This document shows, piece after piece, positions 1-10,038 of a stretch of 64,000 nt of DNA. This DNA comes from Fasciola hepatica. Taxonomy: Eukaryota; Platyhelminthes; Trematoda; Plagiorchiida; Fasciolidae. Every line of letters starts with the position of its first letter. Positions within the stretch are counted from its first letter, which is position 1. A model generated the notes under the pieces. It was given only the letters and a program-made list of their open reading frames with translations. It ran no database searches and was not told the DNA's origin. The stretch is taken from positions 3,238,501-3,302,500 of the forward strand of contig CANUEZ040000198.1 in the NCBI GenBank assembly GCA_948099385.1, read 5' to 3'. Position numbers and translations under genes: made by a program.

Positions 1-362
1 TTTTGCGCCACGGCTAGTTCATTGTGTGTGACATTGATTTCCAGGGTAGAAGGCTCCTCAAAACATCAATACTTATGAAAAATCACAACACGACCATGTT
101 AATTATATTCAGTTTATATTTAAAAAGGGTTTACCATACAAATATGTTCGAAAACCGCAATTTTTCGGCCAATATACACTTTGTGGTTGTGTCTATATCA
201 CAAGGTTGAGGAAAATCATCCATTGTTTGGAGATTTCATGAAAGTTTGTTTGAAATTACTTTCTATTGGTGACGGCCAAACTTGCTAAGCAAACAAAATT
301 TCATTTCGCAATAATACGAGCACCAGCACAAAGGTCATGTCAGCTGTTATAGGTAATAGACT
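1..362. other. Unassigned non-coding DNA
   Basis: I see no recognisable protein motif, RNA gene or repeat here. A 61-codon open frame at 24-209 has low-complexity composition and no family resemblance, and I treat it as chance. If the exon-like stretch that begins at 363 is real, this segment would hold its promoter and 5' untranslated region, but no TATA or initiator element stands out. Confidence 0.5.
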
Positions 363-1107
363 ATGTCGTCACCGCCAAAGAAATGCAAAAATCCAGAGAA
401 ACAGAATGTTCTCAGCATCCTCCTAAAAAAGATCAAAGTGGAATTCGAGAAGCCTATTCCTTTGAATATTTTTTGTTTTATCTTACCCAGTGTATTACTG
501 TGAGTAGGAATATCACTTATCGAAAAACCGCAGGAAAACTACCACCAGTAGTCATTTCGGAGGCAGAAGAACTGATAAGTCAAATGGAAAGTAAGATTTT
601 GGGGCATCACGGTGATAAATAGAGTGGGAATCCCTATCTCAATCAAACTCGGGAATGTTCTTAGGCTCTCTCACTACCTGTTGGGTATCAGTCAGCAGCC
701 ATTTTCAATGCGGTTAGTACCACGTGATGTTCAGGCTGTACTGCAAGTCCAACGAATGAGGGAACGTATTCGTTCTATTAGGGGATCTCAAACTTGAGGT
801 CACTTATTTTGGCGAGGGCTTTGATCCTCGTATGAGTGCCTAGTGTACGATGAACCGTAGCAGGCTCAGAAATATACCATTCTGTACAGAAATTTCCCCA
901 CAACGTTATTTCGCCGAATATTGATGTATTAATGTCAACCAACAGTATTGATTTGGATGGTGAATTCCAGTTAGGGACTCTTTGAATTTGGCGGCATTTT
1001 CAGCTCTATTACTGAAAAAGCTGCCAAATTCACGTGAAGAAGTTACGTGGGTAGATCTTAGTATTCCAAGGTGGGTGCAGCGACTATCCCAATGTCTAGG
1101 GCTGTGA
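363..1107 (+). pseudogene. Unidentified, possibly decayed multi-exon gene with very short introns
   Basis: An ATG at 363 opens a lysine-rich frame (MSSPPKKCKNPEKQN) that runs to a GT-type donor near 490-500. A second frame at about 534-590 (KLPPVVISEAEELISQME) is followed by a GTAAGA donor at 591 and an AG at 623-624. Joining across this 34-bp gap keeps the frame open into GIPISIKLGNVLRLSHYLL and on to about 798. Further coding-like runs follow at 887-982 (SPNIDVLMSTNSIDLDGEF) and 976-1107 (SREEVTWVDLSIPRWVQRL), but in shifted frames, so at least two frame breaks exist. I recognise no family. It may be a decayed gene, a set of small exons, or chance open frames in AT-rich DNA. The splice sites are read by eye and have no transcript support. 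Confidence 0.25.
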
Positions 1108-1823
1108 ATCTAGCAGTAGCTCAGTCTCACTAGCCACACGCACGATATAAGCAGCACACGATTACGGGCAGTAGAATAAATTCCAATCGAATAACAGTGT
1201 TTATCGATGGTTCGTGCTTAGCCAGGTAAGAAACCAGGAACATTAGGCATTGAGCTTCCGAAAATGGGGACAGCACAGAAAATAACAACGGTCCACTAAG
1301 CAGGCAGCTGAACGAAATTGTAGCGCAGTTCGGTTGCGGTACAATCAATAATTCAAGAACCTTTACCGTCACGAATCAATAATTATATTACAAAAACACG
1401 TGAATTGGACTGTGGTTGCAATAGTAGAAGGTGTCAATAACAAATAAGTACAAATAAGCCAAGTCTGTGGAGTAAACAAGAGTACGTGCCAACATGAATG
1501 GGCAAATCCGGCACCATATCTGGTAATCCTGTTGACGTGTGACGGACAATGGTGGAGCGCACTGATAGAAACGCTAAGACTGGGAGTTCGAGCCTCCGCT
1601 CGACAGTGCAAATGAAACACTCAGAAAGATTATATAACAGTAGAAGTGTAGGCCTTTGAGGGAACAAGGTTATGAATAAATACGTGAAATGTTCATGTAA
1701 TTAGCACCATGAAACTCGAGTATAAACTGATGTGACACCGCGTAAAAACACAAAGGTGTATTGGCCTATAACCTCACCACAATTTTCTTATGATGGCACG
1801 CATAAAGTGATTTAGTTCTTCAG
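1108..1823. other. Unassigned DNA; several overlapping minus-strand open frames judged chance
   Basis: Minus-strand open frames of 77-83 codons lie at 1130-1667 in different frames and overlap one another, which is what random frames do. None shows a family motif. Around 1580-1600 there is a short T-arm-like, B-box-like string (GTTCGAGCC), but no cloverleaf can be drawn around it. I see no other feature. Confidence 0.45.
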
Positions 1824-2135
1824 TGCTCCCGTTTACGAGTATAAAATGTGCTTATTGGGCAACTGTATGCATCACTTCCGACAATACTTCTAGGTAGAAC
1901 AGAAACTGGAGTATTCATTGAATGTAGTTGGATCGAAATTCCTAAATGGAAGATTTACCATATAAACCTAGCACTCTCATGGATCTTTTTCTCACAGGCT
2001 AAGCCTTGTACCACGACAACTGCCAGTAATACTTCATGTCTCCATTACAGTTATGAACTTGTCAGGGAACTAACTTATCACTTTTATCACGGTAAACGTA
2101 ATATATCTTCCTTTTTTGGGACTAGCTCTGAGTAA
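1824..2135 (+). repeat. Dispersed repeat, copy 1 (diverged match to 4811-5121)
   Basis: This stretch aligns collinearly with 4811-5121 at a nearly constant offset of 2985-2991 bases. Anchors include GCTCC at 1825 and 4812, ATGTGCTTAT at 1846 against ATGTACTTAT at 4833, GCCTTGTA at 2003 against ACCTTGTA at 4994, and GGGACTAGCT at 2118 and 5103. The two copies are clearly diverged (I estimate by eye roughly two thirds to three quarters identical), so this is an old interspersed element and not a recent duplication. Neither copy shows a recognisable protein, terminal inverted repeat or LTR. A possible third, weaker match begins near 27664. Confidence 0.65.
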
Positions 2136-4106
2136 AATTCAAATCAAGTTTCTTTTTTTAAAGCCTAGTTCACACATCAGATCATTAATAAGAAAACAAT
2201 ACGCATGCATTGCCTCTACATCCACCTTTGACTTTTCCTTATTCGACGGAATGATTGACATATCCTCGGAACCCCAGCAATATACTGTTCTTTCTGACCG
2301 CATAAACGAGGAACACATGCTAATCAGGCCTTGGAATAACCCAAGAAACAAATTTAGTTAACGCCGACGGGATTCAAATTCATTCAACAGAACATCCTTG
2401 AGTACACTCCTTGTATAATATACCATGTAAAACACGAAGTCACACTGACAGGTTCAGGCAGACGTCAGAATTTTGTTGGTAGATTACAACGGATATGAGA
2501 GCGTGAGTGGAGTAGCTGATTAAATGTGATTCCTGTTGGGACACAGACTTTGATATTCGGGTCATTTCACAACTCGTTAAATGTGCGAAACCAGTTTTTG
2601 CATTCTGATTAAGGTTGTATAGGGAAGTTTCATACAAAAAATTGAACAAAGAAAAGCCTTGAGTGATTCACCTTTCATCTACTCTATATTCGGTGCTATC
2701 GAATGCCATAAATGGTAGATTACATAGTAAAGTGTACGCGATTTGAACTCCCCTCCAGCTGACCAAATTCTATGAAGACAGTACACCGTTTTTACCAGTT
2801 TTGTTGCCTCCCGCAAATATCTGTGATCTTAGGTGGTTCTCCACTTCTTTTAATAGGTACACTATTATCAGTTCTTCGTGTTTTACCCTACTCTTCGTAG
2901 TTATCGACAACCCATATTTCCTGAAACTCAACAGGAACCTGAACGTGTTATGATTTGCACATTTGATTATTCGAACTATCCGACTGAAACAAACTGACTT
3001 GGTTTTGAAAACAACTAATCTAATTTAGGCTAACATTAATTATTATCAAAGTTAAACAATACTGCGGTTTACTGTTATGCTAGATGTTCATTCCAGTGGC
3101 GGTGTTCTCTATTCCTGCTCTCGGATTTGCAGTGGTAAAATTTGATGGATAATGTTTCTTAGTTGTGTCCGAGGATGATTCGAACCCGAATGTTGAGTGT
3201 GACGAACCTCCGAACGACCCAAGACAAAAGTGACTTTTGGTTGGAATGAATGTTGAATTACCGGCCAGACGGTCAATACCCAACAAATGAGGTTGTCTCA
3301 ACATGAGTAGTATTACACGGTATCTGGATGATAGGACAAAAATATTGCTCTACTCTTATTGAAATTTCATACTTGGGATAATTCGTCCTAATTCTGAAGA
3401 TGAGCCGTGTTAACGGACGAATTAAATTTGGAAGAATCACTGCGTGATCCTAAAAATGACCTACCCGTCCACGCACGCTCCTATCGTTTCCAATGAGATT
3501 ACAGCTACAAGGTTGTGTTTTTTATCATTACATGGGCTAGGACAAAATTTGGCTTACTTTTTCAACTGCAAAGTAGGCTTCTGAAGATCAGCGCTTCCGT
3601 AAATAGCTTTCCGTGTGTAACTTCATGAATAAACGCTCCTGTGGGAACAAATATCACTATTATTTTAAGAGGACTATATGTATTTGTGAACCGTGAATGT
3701 GTATATCAGCCATGAAATATACAGGTGATGTTGATTGCAAAGGAAAAGTTACTAAGTGTACATATAAAACTTTGAGGACTGACTAAGGTATATGAGGACT
3801 TCGAGCAAGGATACGAATTAATTCATAGTTTCCTCGCATGATTGTTAATCTTTTGCGTCTCTATGGATATTTGGTTTCCAAAGTAAGGGGCTCTGAGCAA
3901 CATCAACAAATGGTGGCAATAGAAAGAAAATGAACAACTGGTATACATCGGTTATCCCAGGTTACACTGACCTAAGTTTGTAATCCAAATATTTTGGTAG
4001 TAACATATTTTTCCACCATCATACTTTTAACGGTTGTGCGTACGTCATAAAGTGAAGAGCAAAACCATCGACCATTCGGTGGTTCCACGATGGGTGCCAT
4101 TTACAT
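2136..4106. other. Unassigned DNA, no supported gene
   Basis: Open frames of 69-81 codons occur on both strands (2116-2361 plus, 2139-2351 minus, 2440-2649 minus, 3080-3304 minus). They overlap antisense or stand alone, lack family motifs and have no convincing splice context. I see no tRNA, tandem repeat or transposon terminus. It reads as intergenic or intronic DNA. Confidence 0.5.
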
Positions 4107-4180
4107 ATGCTTTCTGTAAATGACTTTCAAATTTACTGGGCAAGGAAACTCCAGCTCCCATTAATATCGGCTTTGGTTTC

Positions 4181-4510
4181 ATGGACATTTCAAAGAGCTT
4201 CGTCCGAAGCTTATTTATTATCACTACATGGATTAAAAGCTCTACTGAAACTGTATTTTCCTGGTATTTCCATGAAAGGGGTCAAATTGGCAATGCGGCG
4301 AAAAACAATTTCGTCTTTTTCTACCGTATTTTCTTCAGCGTAATAAAACGTATAGGAATGCCAATCATCAGAGATAAAATACATCGCAAATCGGATGAAC
4401 GGTTTGATCTTATGTGTACTGCAATCAAAAAAACGGTGTCGAAAACTGCCGCCTCAATCCAGCGCGTGAATTTTCTAAGGCTCACTCACTCTTTCGTGGA
4501 TATGCGTTGA
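4181..4510 (+). CDS. Unidentified open frame, 109 codons (hypothetical)
   Basis: The longest frame in the left flank runs 109 codons. Its second half is rich in Lys/Arg (RDKIHRKSDERF, then IKKTVSKTAASIQR), which looks more protein-like than the hydrophobic first 50 residues. I recognise no domain. A 78-codon frame overlaps it at 4107-4343 in another phase, so at most one is real. By my estimate, several frames of this length are expected by chance in 64 kb of AT-rich DNA. It could be an exon of a larger gene, a transposon remnant or chance. Confidence 0.15.
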   Translation: MDISKSFVRSLFIITTWIKSSTETVFSWYFHERGQIGNAAKNNFVFFYRIFFSVIKRIGMPIIRDKIHRKSDERFDLMCTAIKKTVSKTAASIQRVNFLRLTHSFVDMR

Positions 4511-4810
4511 CTGGGATTTTAAATGTATCATAAGATATAGAGGGTGCACTTTAGGATCTAAAAATGGAGGCCTTTATTGGTTTCATCAGGGGATCCAAAT
4601 CACGTCACATTTCCGAATAATGTTAGGGTTACCTCAATGTAAAATATCATTTTTTTGACCTTAGAGTTTCATATTTTGTCATACTTCGCATAAATATGAT
4701 TCAGTCTGCGCTTTGAGTGTAACGTTTCATCTCGTACAAGCAGATCACATGGGTTACTCTTGATCGCTTGTCAGTTGTGGTTTATGTAAATTTATGTAGT
4801 ACCTTTTCCA
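4511..4810. other. Unassigned DNA between an open frame and a dispersed repeat
   Basis: I see nothing beyond AT-rich unique sequence. The dispersed-repeat alignment does not extend convincingly upstream of about 4811. Confidence 0.5.
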
Positions 4811-5121
4811 TGCTCCGGTGCACAACTACAAGATGTACTTATCAAGCCACTATGCGCATGAGTTTTTACAGTATTCGTATATAGAAAGAAAAGTGTTTGC
4901 AATATTCAGTGAGTCTAGTTATATCAGCATACTTAGTGAAACGTCTCTATTCATTGCCAACACCCACTCCAGCATTTGTTTCTCATAGATTAAACCTTGT
5001 AAAGCGATGACTGTTAGTTATACCTTATGCCAAAGGTTTAACTGAGTTAGGCAGAAAATGATTTCATCTATTTGGTCACCGTAAATATGTCCCTTCGCTA
5101 ATGGGACTAGCTTCGAATATA
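4811..5121 (+). repeat. Dispersed repeat, copy 2 (diverged match to 1824-2135)
   Basis: This is the partner of the copy at 1824-2135, in the same orientation about 2.99 kb downstream. The anchors ATGTACTTAT at 4833, ACCTTGTA at 4994 and GGGACTAGCT at 5103 keep a near-constant offset, which implies only a few small indels over about 310 bases. No coding content is recognised. The element family is unknown; a consensus built from genome-wide copies would be needed to classify it. Confidence 0.65.
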
Positions 5122-5455
5122 AGTTAGGTTACCTCGCAATTACGTCTTACTTTTACAAGTACTGATGACAGTTGAATTCCAAGACACTGAAAGAAAATCA
5201 TCTGAATTTATAAAATCCAGACAAGTCGTATCTACACGTTAACGTGCTGTGGTGTGATAGGCCCATTCCATCATGAAATGCTTTTTCTGATACGTTCTAG
5301 AAGCACTGTCAACGTGAACCTGAAGACTGAATTGATATGCCACGTAATTCATGAGTGACCATGATTAGCGATCTACATAACATTCGAGGTCTTCGAAAAC
5401 ATTTTGTTATTATTATCCCCGTTATCAAAATGTCTTTGTCGCTTCATATTTTTAA
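5122..5455. other. Unassigned DNA
   Basis: Unique AT-rich sequence with no open frame, repeat or RNA gene that I can support. It would be the upstream region of the candidate gene at 5456-5871 if that is real. Confidence 0.5.
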
Positions 5456-5871
5456 ATGACCCCGGTTACGGATTTTTTTTGGTTTACTCATTCCCGATCA
5501 TTTTTGTTTCTCCTCCTCTCCTTAGTTTCATTAGAGCAAACGTCTCTGTTAATTGAGTACTATGAATACAATGGTAGTATTCCAGTTATGTTCCGATTAG
5601 CATACTGCATAGAAAGGACTGAAAAACAGATACTTGAAGGTAACTCTGTGATATATTCATCATGGAAAGCGCACAAACAACAGAAGAACACTGCTGTAGT
5701 TTTAGGATGTTTGCTTGAGGACGGTACAATCCAATTAAGTGAGAAAGGTTTTCGAGGTGCTTTATAAGTATAGAAATTATCTAAGAAATAATCCAGGTTT
5801 GGCTCCACAAGGGGACGACATCAAAGCTCAAGACAGAGGTCGTGCTGAAATTCAAAAACGGATCTAGATAA
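5456..5871 (+). CDS. Unidentified candidate gene with a 40-bp intron (hypothetical)
   Basis: A 103-codon frame opens at 5456 with a hydrophobic stretch near residues 8-28 (SRSFLFLLLSLVSL) that could be a signal anchor. It continues through a more hydrophilic part (ILEGNSVIYSSWKAHKQQ and LEDGTIQLSEKGFRG). A GT at 5757 and an AG at 5795-5796 bound a 40-bp candidate intron. Joining 5756 to 5797 preserves phase and adds LAPQGDDIKAQDRGRAEIQK before a TAG at about 5869. The spliced product would be about 123 residues. The added segment has a soluble, coding-like composition, which is why I prefer the spliced reading to the unspliced stop. I recognise no family and there is no transcript evidence; chance remains possible. 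Confidence 0.28.
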
Positions 5872-5936
5872 AAACCTGCCAAATAGTTTCAAAATTTATT
5901 CACCCATAAATGTAGTTTCGGGAACAAATCTCGCAC

Positions 5937-6164
5937 ATGACCAACAATTCTTCAATCAACTTCAGTAATTTCCTAGAGAACATCGTCCGCAAGCAAATTG
6001 TAACAGACGAAGGTAGACAGGAAAACCGTCACCCGCCTTCGCTCAAGAGTTCCAAGCAGATTTGTAGGGAACTGCACACCCGTAAGATCTTGCCCGTCAA
6101 AAACGCCATCCCTAAAACGACCTACAAAACACGAAATCCAGTGCATTATATTGGAAGAAACTAG
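5937..6164 (+). CDS. Unidentified basic open frame (hypothetical exon)
   Basis: A 75-codon frame rich in Lys and Arg (RKQIVTDEGRQENRH, then SSKQICRELHTRK). It lies about 65 bases past the candidate gene at 5456-5871 on the same strand, so it could be a further exon, but I could not find a clean phase-consistent junction. An 89-codon frame overlaps it on the other strand (5973-6242). No domain is recognised. Confidence 0.15.
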   Translation: MTNNSSINFSNFLENIVRKQIVTDEGRQENRHPPSLKSSKQICRELHTRKILPVKNAIPKTTYKTRNPVHYIGRN

Positions 6165-6172
6165 ACCAAGTT

Positions 6173-6184
6173 CCCCCCCCCCCC
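6173..6184 (+). repeat. C12 homopolymer
   Basis: Twelve consecutive C residues, the most extreme homopolymer outside the array and unusual in AT-rich DNA. Its true length is likely uncertain in any sequencing technology. Confidence 0.9.
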
Positions 6185-6990
6185 TAAGGAGCTGATAGTC
6201 TACCAACAGAGCTGTAGTACCGTATAAGCCAGTTAGATGCATTTGCGAAAGAAAACTGTCCGGAGTTACCGTTATTTCTAGAAAAAATATTTGCTACTCA
6301 TTTAATCAAACAGAAAGTACTGGCGGTCATTATCTATCATTATCCGCAACAAACTGCCTCGGTGAAATAACTCAAAAATGGGCATTACCTTATATTCTCC
6401 ACCAGGTTAAACATATTGCTATCAATTCCCATTTACTATTTTTGAGGTAAAAACCAGTTTCTGAATGAAAAGATACGCTGACATTCCAGACATCCACAAT
6501 TTACGTACACCGATGTATATAATGATACACGTTTTTCGGACAATCAACCGCTGTCCTGGAGACACGGTGTGGCGTATGAGCAGATAAAGGCAAGAATATG
6601 GTATCAGGAGGGCAATAGCAAGGAACACTGCATCACGATGTATGTTTGAATGCGATAGCCTAACGTATCTTCAAGGGTTTATACTTCACTCCCAGATTCT
6701 TTCTCTGGACTCGGTTTTGTGAACTGGTTTCTAACAAGTTGCAGGGAACCTCATTACTGTTACACACTTCCCGTGTCTGAGTTCAGTGGGCCGAAGTTCC
6801 TCAGAAGCTTGCGACCAGTTTTATGGTTCTTTCTACATAGAAGGTAAACGTATCCAGCTCTCCTCTCTCTGTCCTTCTGTACACTTTAGTGTACATCACG
6901 CACACAATAGCTTACAACAATCCAGCGCGGGTATCTGGGCATGGGTAGATAGAACTTTGCTAAGGAATGGAAACTAAGTTTCGGCGATAG
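6185..6990. other. Unassigned DNA
   Basis: Open frames at 6422-6628 (minus) and 6786-6977 (plus) are short and motif-free. I see no repeat or RNA gene. The 6786 frame lies upstream of the 6991 exon-like stretch on the same strand, but no convincing join links them. Confidence 0.5.
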
Positions 6991-7209
6991 TTTTGTGTAG
7001 AGGAGCAGCAAGAGCCTCAAGAACGACCGCACTATGGTCGGAAGTTGCAATATCTTGATGAAACAAAAGTCTTCAGACAGAAAAACGCAACTTTGTGGAA
7101 GCGAAAGACCGGAATTGTCTTTTGTCAATCATCAAGTACGTGTATCCGGCACTTCTCTGGATTTCATCTGGCAGCTAGTACAGCTGGGATGCACAAAAAA
7201 TGGCTGTAA
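6991..7209 (+). CDS. Unidentified exon-like open frame (no own start codon)
   Basis: Directly after a TAG that could serve as a splice acceptor (6988-6990), a 72-codon frame starts with a charged, glutamine-rich stretch (VEEQQEPQERPHYGRKLQY) and continues through FRQKNATLWKRKTG to a TAA at 7207. The composition is more protein-like than the overlapping frame that begins at 7034. It lies about 120 bases left of the palindrome. No family is recognised; exon, relic and chance all remain possible. Confidence 0.17.
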   Translation, partial: FCVEEQQEPQERPHYGRKLQYLDETKVFRQKNATLWKRKTGIVFCQSSSTCIRHFSGFHLAASTAGMHKKWL

Positions 7210-8576
7210 ACAAATTTTTATACTTTTGGTCACCGCTAGATGACCTAAAGTAAATGTTCTCATTGAAATTGCAAAATCTCACTGTTATTCACGAGAAGAT
7301 TCCAATCCATGACTACCACATAAATATTCACCCGATGAGTTTTCAGAGTTTACTCACTCCTTCATGTTCTCAATTGATGAAACCCTGTTGGGTTTACCCA
7401 CACCCTTGGCCATCATCAGAAAAACGTGAATAGCATACGAACCGAATAATTTTGTCGATGATTCTACATTGAACCACGAGTTTGCTATTCATTTTAAGTG
7501 ATGGGCGTAAGTTAGATAAACTATTTACATTATAGAGACAATTTGACTGTTGACAAATTCCTGCCTATGAATGGTGTTTATTTCATGTCTATTTGCATCG
7601 TCTGTGGTGTAATGTATCAAGTGTATTTTGTAAACGGCTGTAGAATGTATTGTTTCGTCAAATAGGACTTCTTTATGATACAAACAGGTTTTATATAAGG
7701 ATGCGACGCAACTGATAGCAAAGGACTTATTGACCACCAACAAAATAACCACAGTTTATTAAAGTAGGATATGATTTTTGATGATCGACTCTTTGACTTT
7801 GTCAAAGTGAATGACTGTTGCAGTAAAATAAGTCACATTTCGAACAAAAATCATATATATCATTTCTCGCAGCGTATTTGAATTTTTATCACGTAATATC
7901 AAACACCTTAAGGAACCTTATCAGAGAATGTCATAGTAATAAGCCTATATTCATCTTCCAGTGTATCGTTTCTTAGACACACCATCGGTTACTCATCAAA
8001 TGAAAGTTGGTACCGCTCAACTAAGACAAAATTATCCGAATGCGGAAATTTATTGGCCTAGGAGGATTTGAATCCATAGAAGTCTGCCAACAGAAATCAA
8101 AAAGTCGTTGTATAGAATGAGGGTTTTCGGAAAGATTTACATCGTTGAAAGTAACCGAGTCGTTGTGTTTATGTCTATCACTCCGTGTTGCTGAAAGTCA
8201 CCGCGATCTAGCCAAAAATACTATAGTTATTTGCAACCTATACGTCTGCTAGTTTAACACATTAACTATGTTGGCAGATACGGTATACATTCTAAACTTT
8301 GATGAAAATCGAGTCTACCTGGTCAACCACACATAATGGGATAACTCGTGAGCGGAATATACGCATCATGAACTGACAAGACTAAAACACCAACTATCCA
8401 TCCTGTCCCCATTTCCTATCACAGCCTCGCATATAAATAAGATAAAATACGATGTTGCTGATGGATCATGTGTTCACGGATATTATTGCGATCCCCTCGC
8501 TTTCAAAATATTTATCTTTTCCAAATTCACCTCTTCTGATTGATCGGATCATACACCGGGCAGCGTACAAAATACA

Positions 8577-8929
8577 TTGAATCGCAAAATCCTTCCTTGG
8601 AGTTTCTCAGTAGTCGTACGAATTCGGTCTACCAAGCATACGTATTTGTCAAAAGACTACACCGGTGAAATGCTTTCACGTCAATCAAATGAATTGATGA
8701 ATTTAGTCCAGCCCACATCGAACGCTTTCGATGGTTTCCTCAAAGGATTAACAGCCTCTGGGGGAAGTGACGGCAAATTAGATCGCAATCGGATCAACTC
8801 GAATACAAATGTCCCTCATCTGATGTTTGGTCCTCCAATGATAGTTGGCATGGATGTTACCATAGAATCGATAGTTGCACCTGATGTCTCAATTTTTGGA
8901 TGGTGCAATTTGGGGTTTAGGGACTGAAA
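8577..8929 (+). pseudogene. Exon-like fragment resembling the start of a Cys-loop ligand-gated ion channel domain (left arm)
   Basis: The frame contains FGPPMIVGMDVTIESI, which resembles the conserved beginning of the extracellular ligand-binding domain of anionic Cys-loop receptors (GABA/glycine/GluCl type), where a Gly-Pro-Pro-x-x-Val-Gly-Met-like motif precedes the first beta strands. Upstream, NAFDGFLKGL fits the helix that precedes it. A plausible splice acceptor (TTTCTCAG) ends at 8610, so the exon may start at 8611 rather than at the in-frame ATG. After ESI the match fades (VAPDVSIFGWC) and a TGA follows at 8927. No downstream exon (Cys-loop, membrane helices M1-M4) was found in the arm. 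It is either one exon of a larger gene or a stranded fragment. The family call rests on one motif seen by eye. Confidence 0.4.
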
Positions 8930-9381
8930 AATTAAAAAGTGAACAATTTCAAACAGAAATTAAATGGATATGAAGTTCATCGAAAATGGGGAGCATTTTT
9001 GAGTAGTAGGAGAAGCATGATGTCACGCGATTCAAAATTTCACGAGACGTTGGTTTTACGGAACAAATCAGTTCTGTTCACGTATGTGGGTGCTGTTGTG
9101 TCCTTATATTTATCTTTAAAAGCCCTGAGAGGGGAGCAGAATGTATTTGTTATTGGAAAAATATGGACGTTCTTTACAACGAACGATCGGAACTGATGAT
9201 TTATTTGCGTGGTGAGTTTGTGCGTCTTGATATGATGCATTTTGATAGGTAACTGTAGGTATTTATCGTGGCCAGTAGGACACCACATATTGCGGTTGTG
9301 TTCATCTCGTTATTCTGTCTGGTTCAGTTGTACTATGGCAAATTTGGTTCGAGCTCTTTGGTTGCGTTCTTGTTGAGCTGA

Positions 9382-9633
9382 CTGCCGCCATTACTAACGG
9401 AAATAAATGAATGTCACTGCCAGGTAAAGTTTAAGGGAATTCATGATGCCTCGCTAAACATCACCAAAAGCAACATCGAAATATTATCCAGACAAGTCAG
9501 ACTCAAATATCCGAGGTTCAACGTGGGCACAACTCCCGTAAATGCTATGCCGTTCAAAATGGCTATTGTGCTCGAAAGTGATCCGGTGAAAAGAGGCACG
9601 AAAATCTACTTTAAATTTTCATTCCATAAATAG
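9382..9633 (+). CDS. Unidentified exon-like open frame (left arm)
   Basis: An 84-codon stop-free stretch between TGA (9379) and TAG (9631) with protein-like composition: KFKGIHDASLNITKSNIEIL, then RLKYPRFNVGTTPV and VLESDPVKRGTKIYFKFSF. The only methionine is late, so it would have to be an exon; a possible acceptor is the CAG at 9421-9423. It lies downstream of the channel-like exon on the same strand but shows no Cys-loop channel motif. An identical copy is in the right arm. Unidentified, and possibly chance. Confidence 0.2.
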   Translation: MPPLLTEINECHCQVKFKGIHDASLNITKSNIEILSRQVRLKYPRFNVGTTPVNAMPFKMAIVLESDPVKRGTKIYFKFSFHK

Positions 9634-9839
9634 TTCAGCTAGCGGAAAAAATGCAAATACAAGTCCATGTGATTGCGTTCAGCATTCAGCTGACTCTACT
9701 GAAAGTCATTAATGAAAACTGGACATTTTACCCCAATATTCATTGGGTCAATAAATATATTAGCGTTTTTGTACATTACACCTACTTGGTCGAATGTGGT
9801 AATCGGATGATGGTTTTATACAACAACTTCTTTCGTTGA

Positions 9840-10038
9840 GACATTGTGTGCAATAGTTATGTGATGAAGAGAGTAAGAGCGTGTGGACGATTCATCGAAG
9901 AGGTAAGTTAAGCCAAGTCTATCTGAAGGATGTGAGAAGGATACTACCCGGTTTATCAACTGGAAGGAACATGACTCTGAGGAGAAACTATCTCCGAATT
10001 CTTCCAACAACGACCACCCATTAGGGAAGGGAGGATAA
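9840..10038 (+). CDS. Candidate two-exon stretch with a 34-bp intron (left arm)
   Basis: A frame open from 9840 (YVMKRVRACGRFIEE) ends exactly at a strong donor, GAAGAG followed by GTAAGT at 9903. A 34-bp interval ends in TGTGAG at 9936. Reading on from 9937 in the same phase gives KDTTRFINWKEHDSEEKLS and continues to a TAA at 10036. The donor matches consensus and the join preserves phase, which makes this the best-looking mini-intron in the window. A 99-codon frame on the other strand (9816-10115) overlaps and competes with it. No family is recognised. Confidence 0.28.

Noticed and set aside
1548..1612. tRNA or tRNA-derived element suggested by a T-arm/B-box-like GTTCGAGCC and a 6-bp stem (GCACTG with CAGTGC)
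   Set aside because: The stem encloses only 39 bases, and no acceptor, D-arm or anticodon arm can be drawn, so at most it is a chance B-box.
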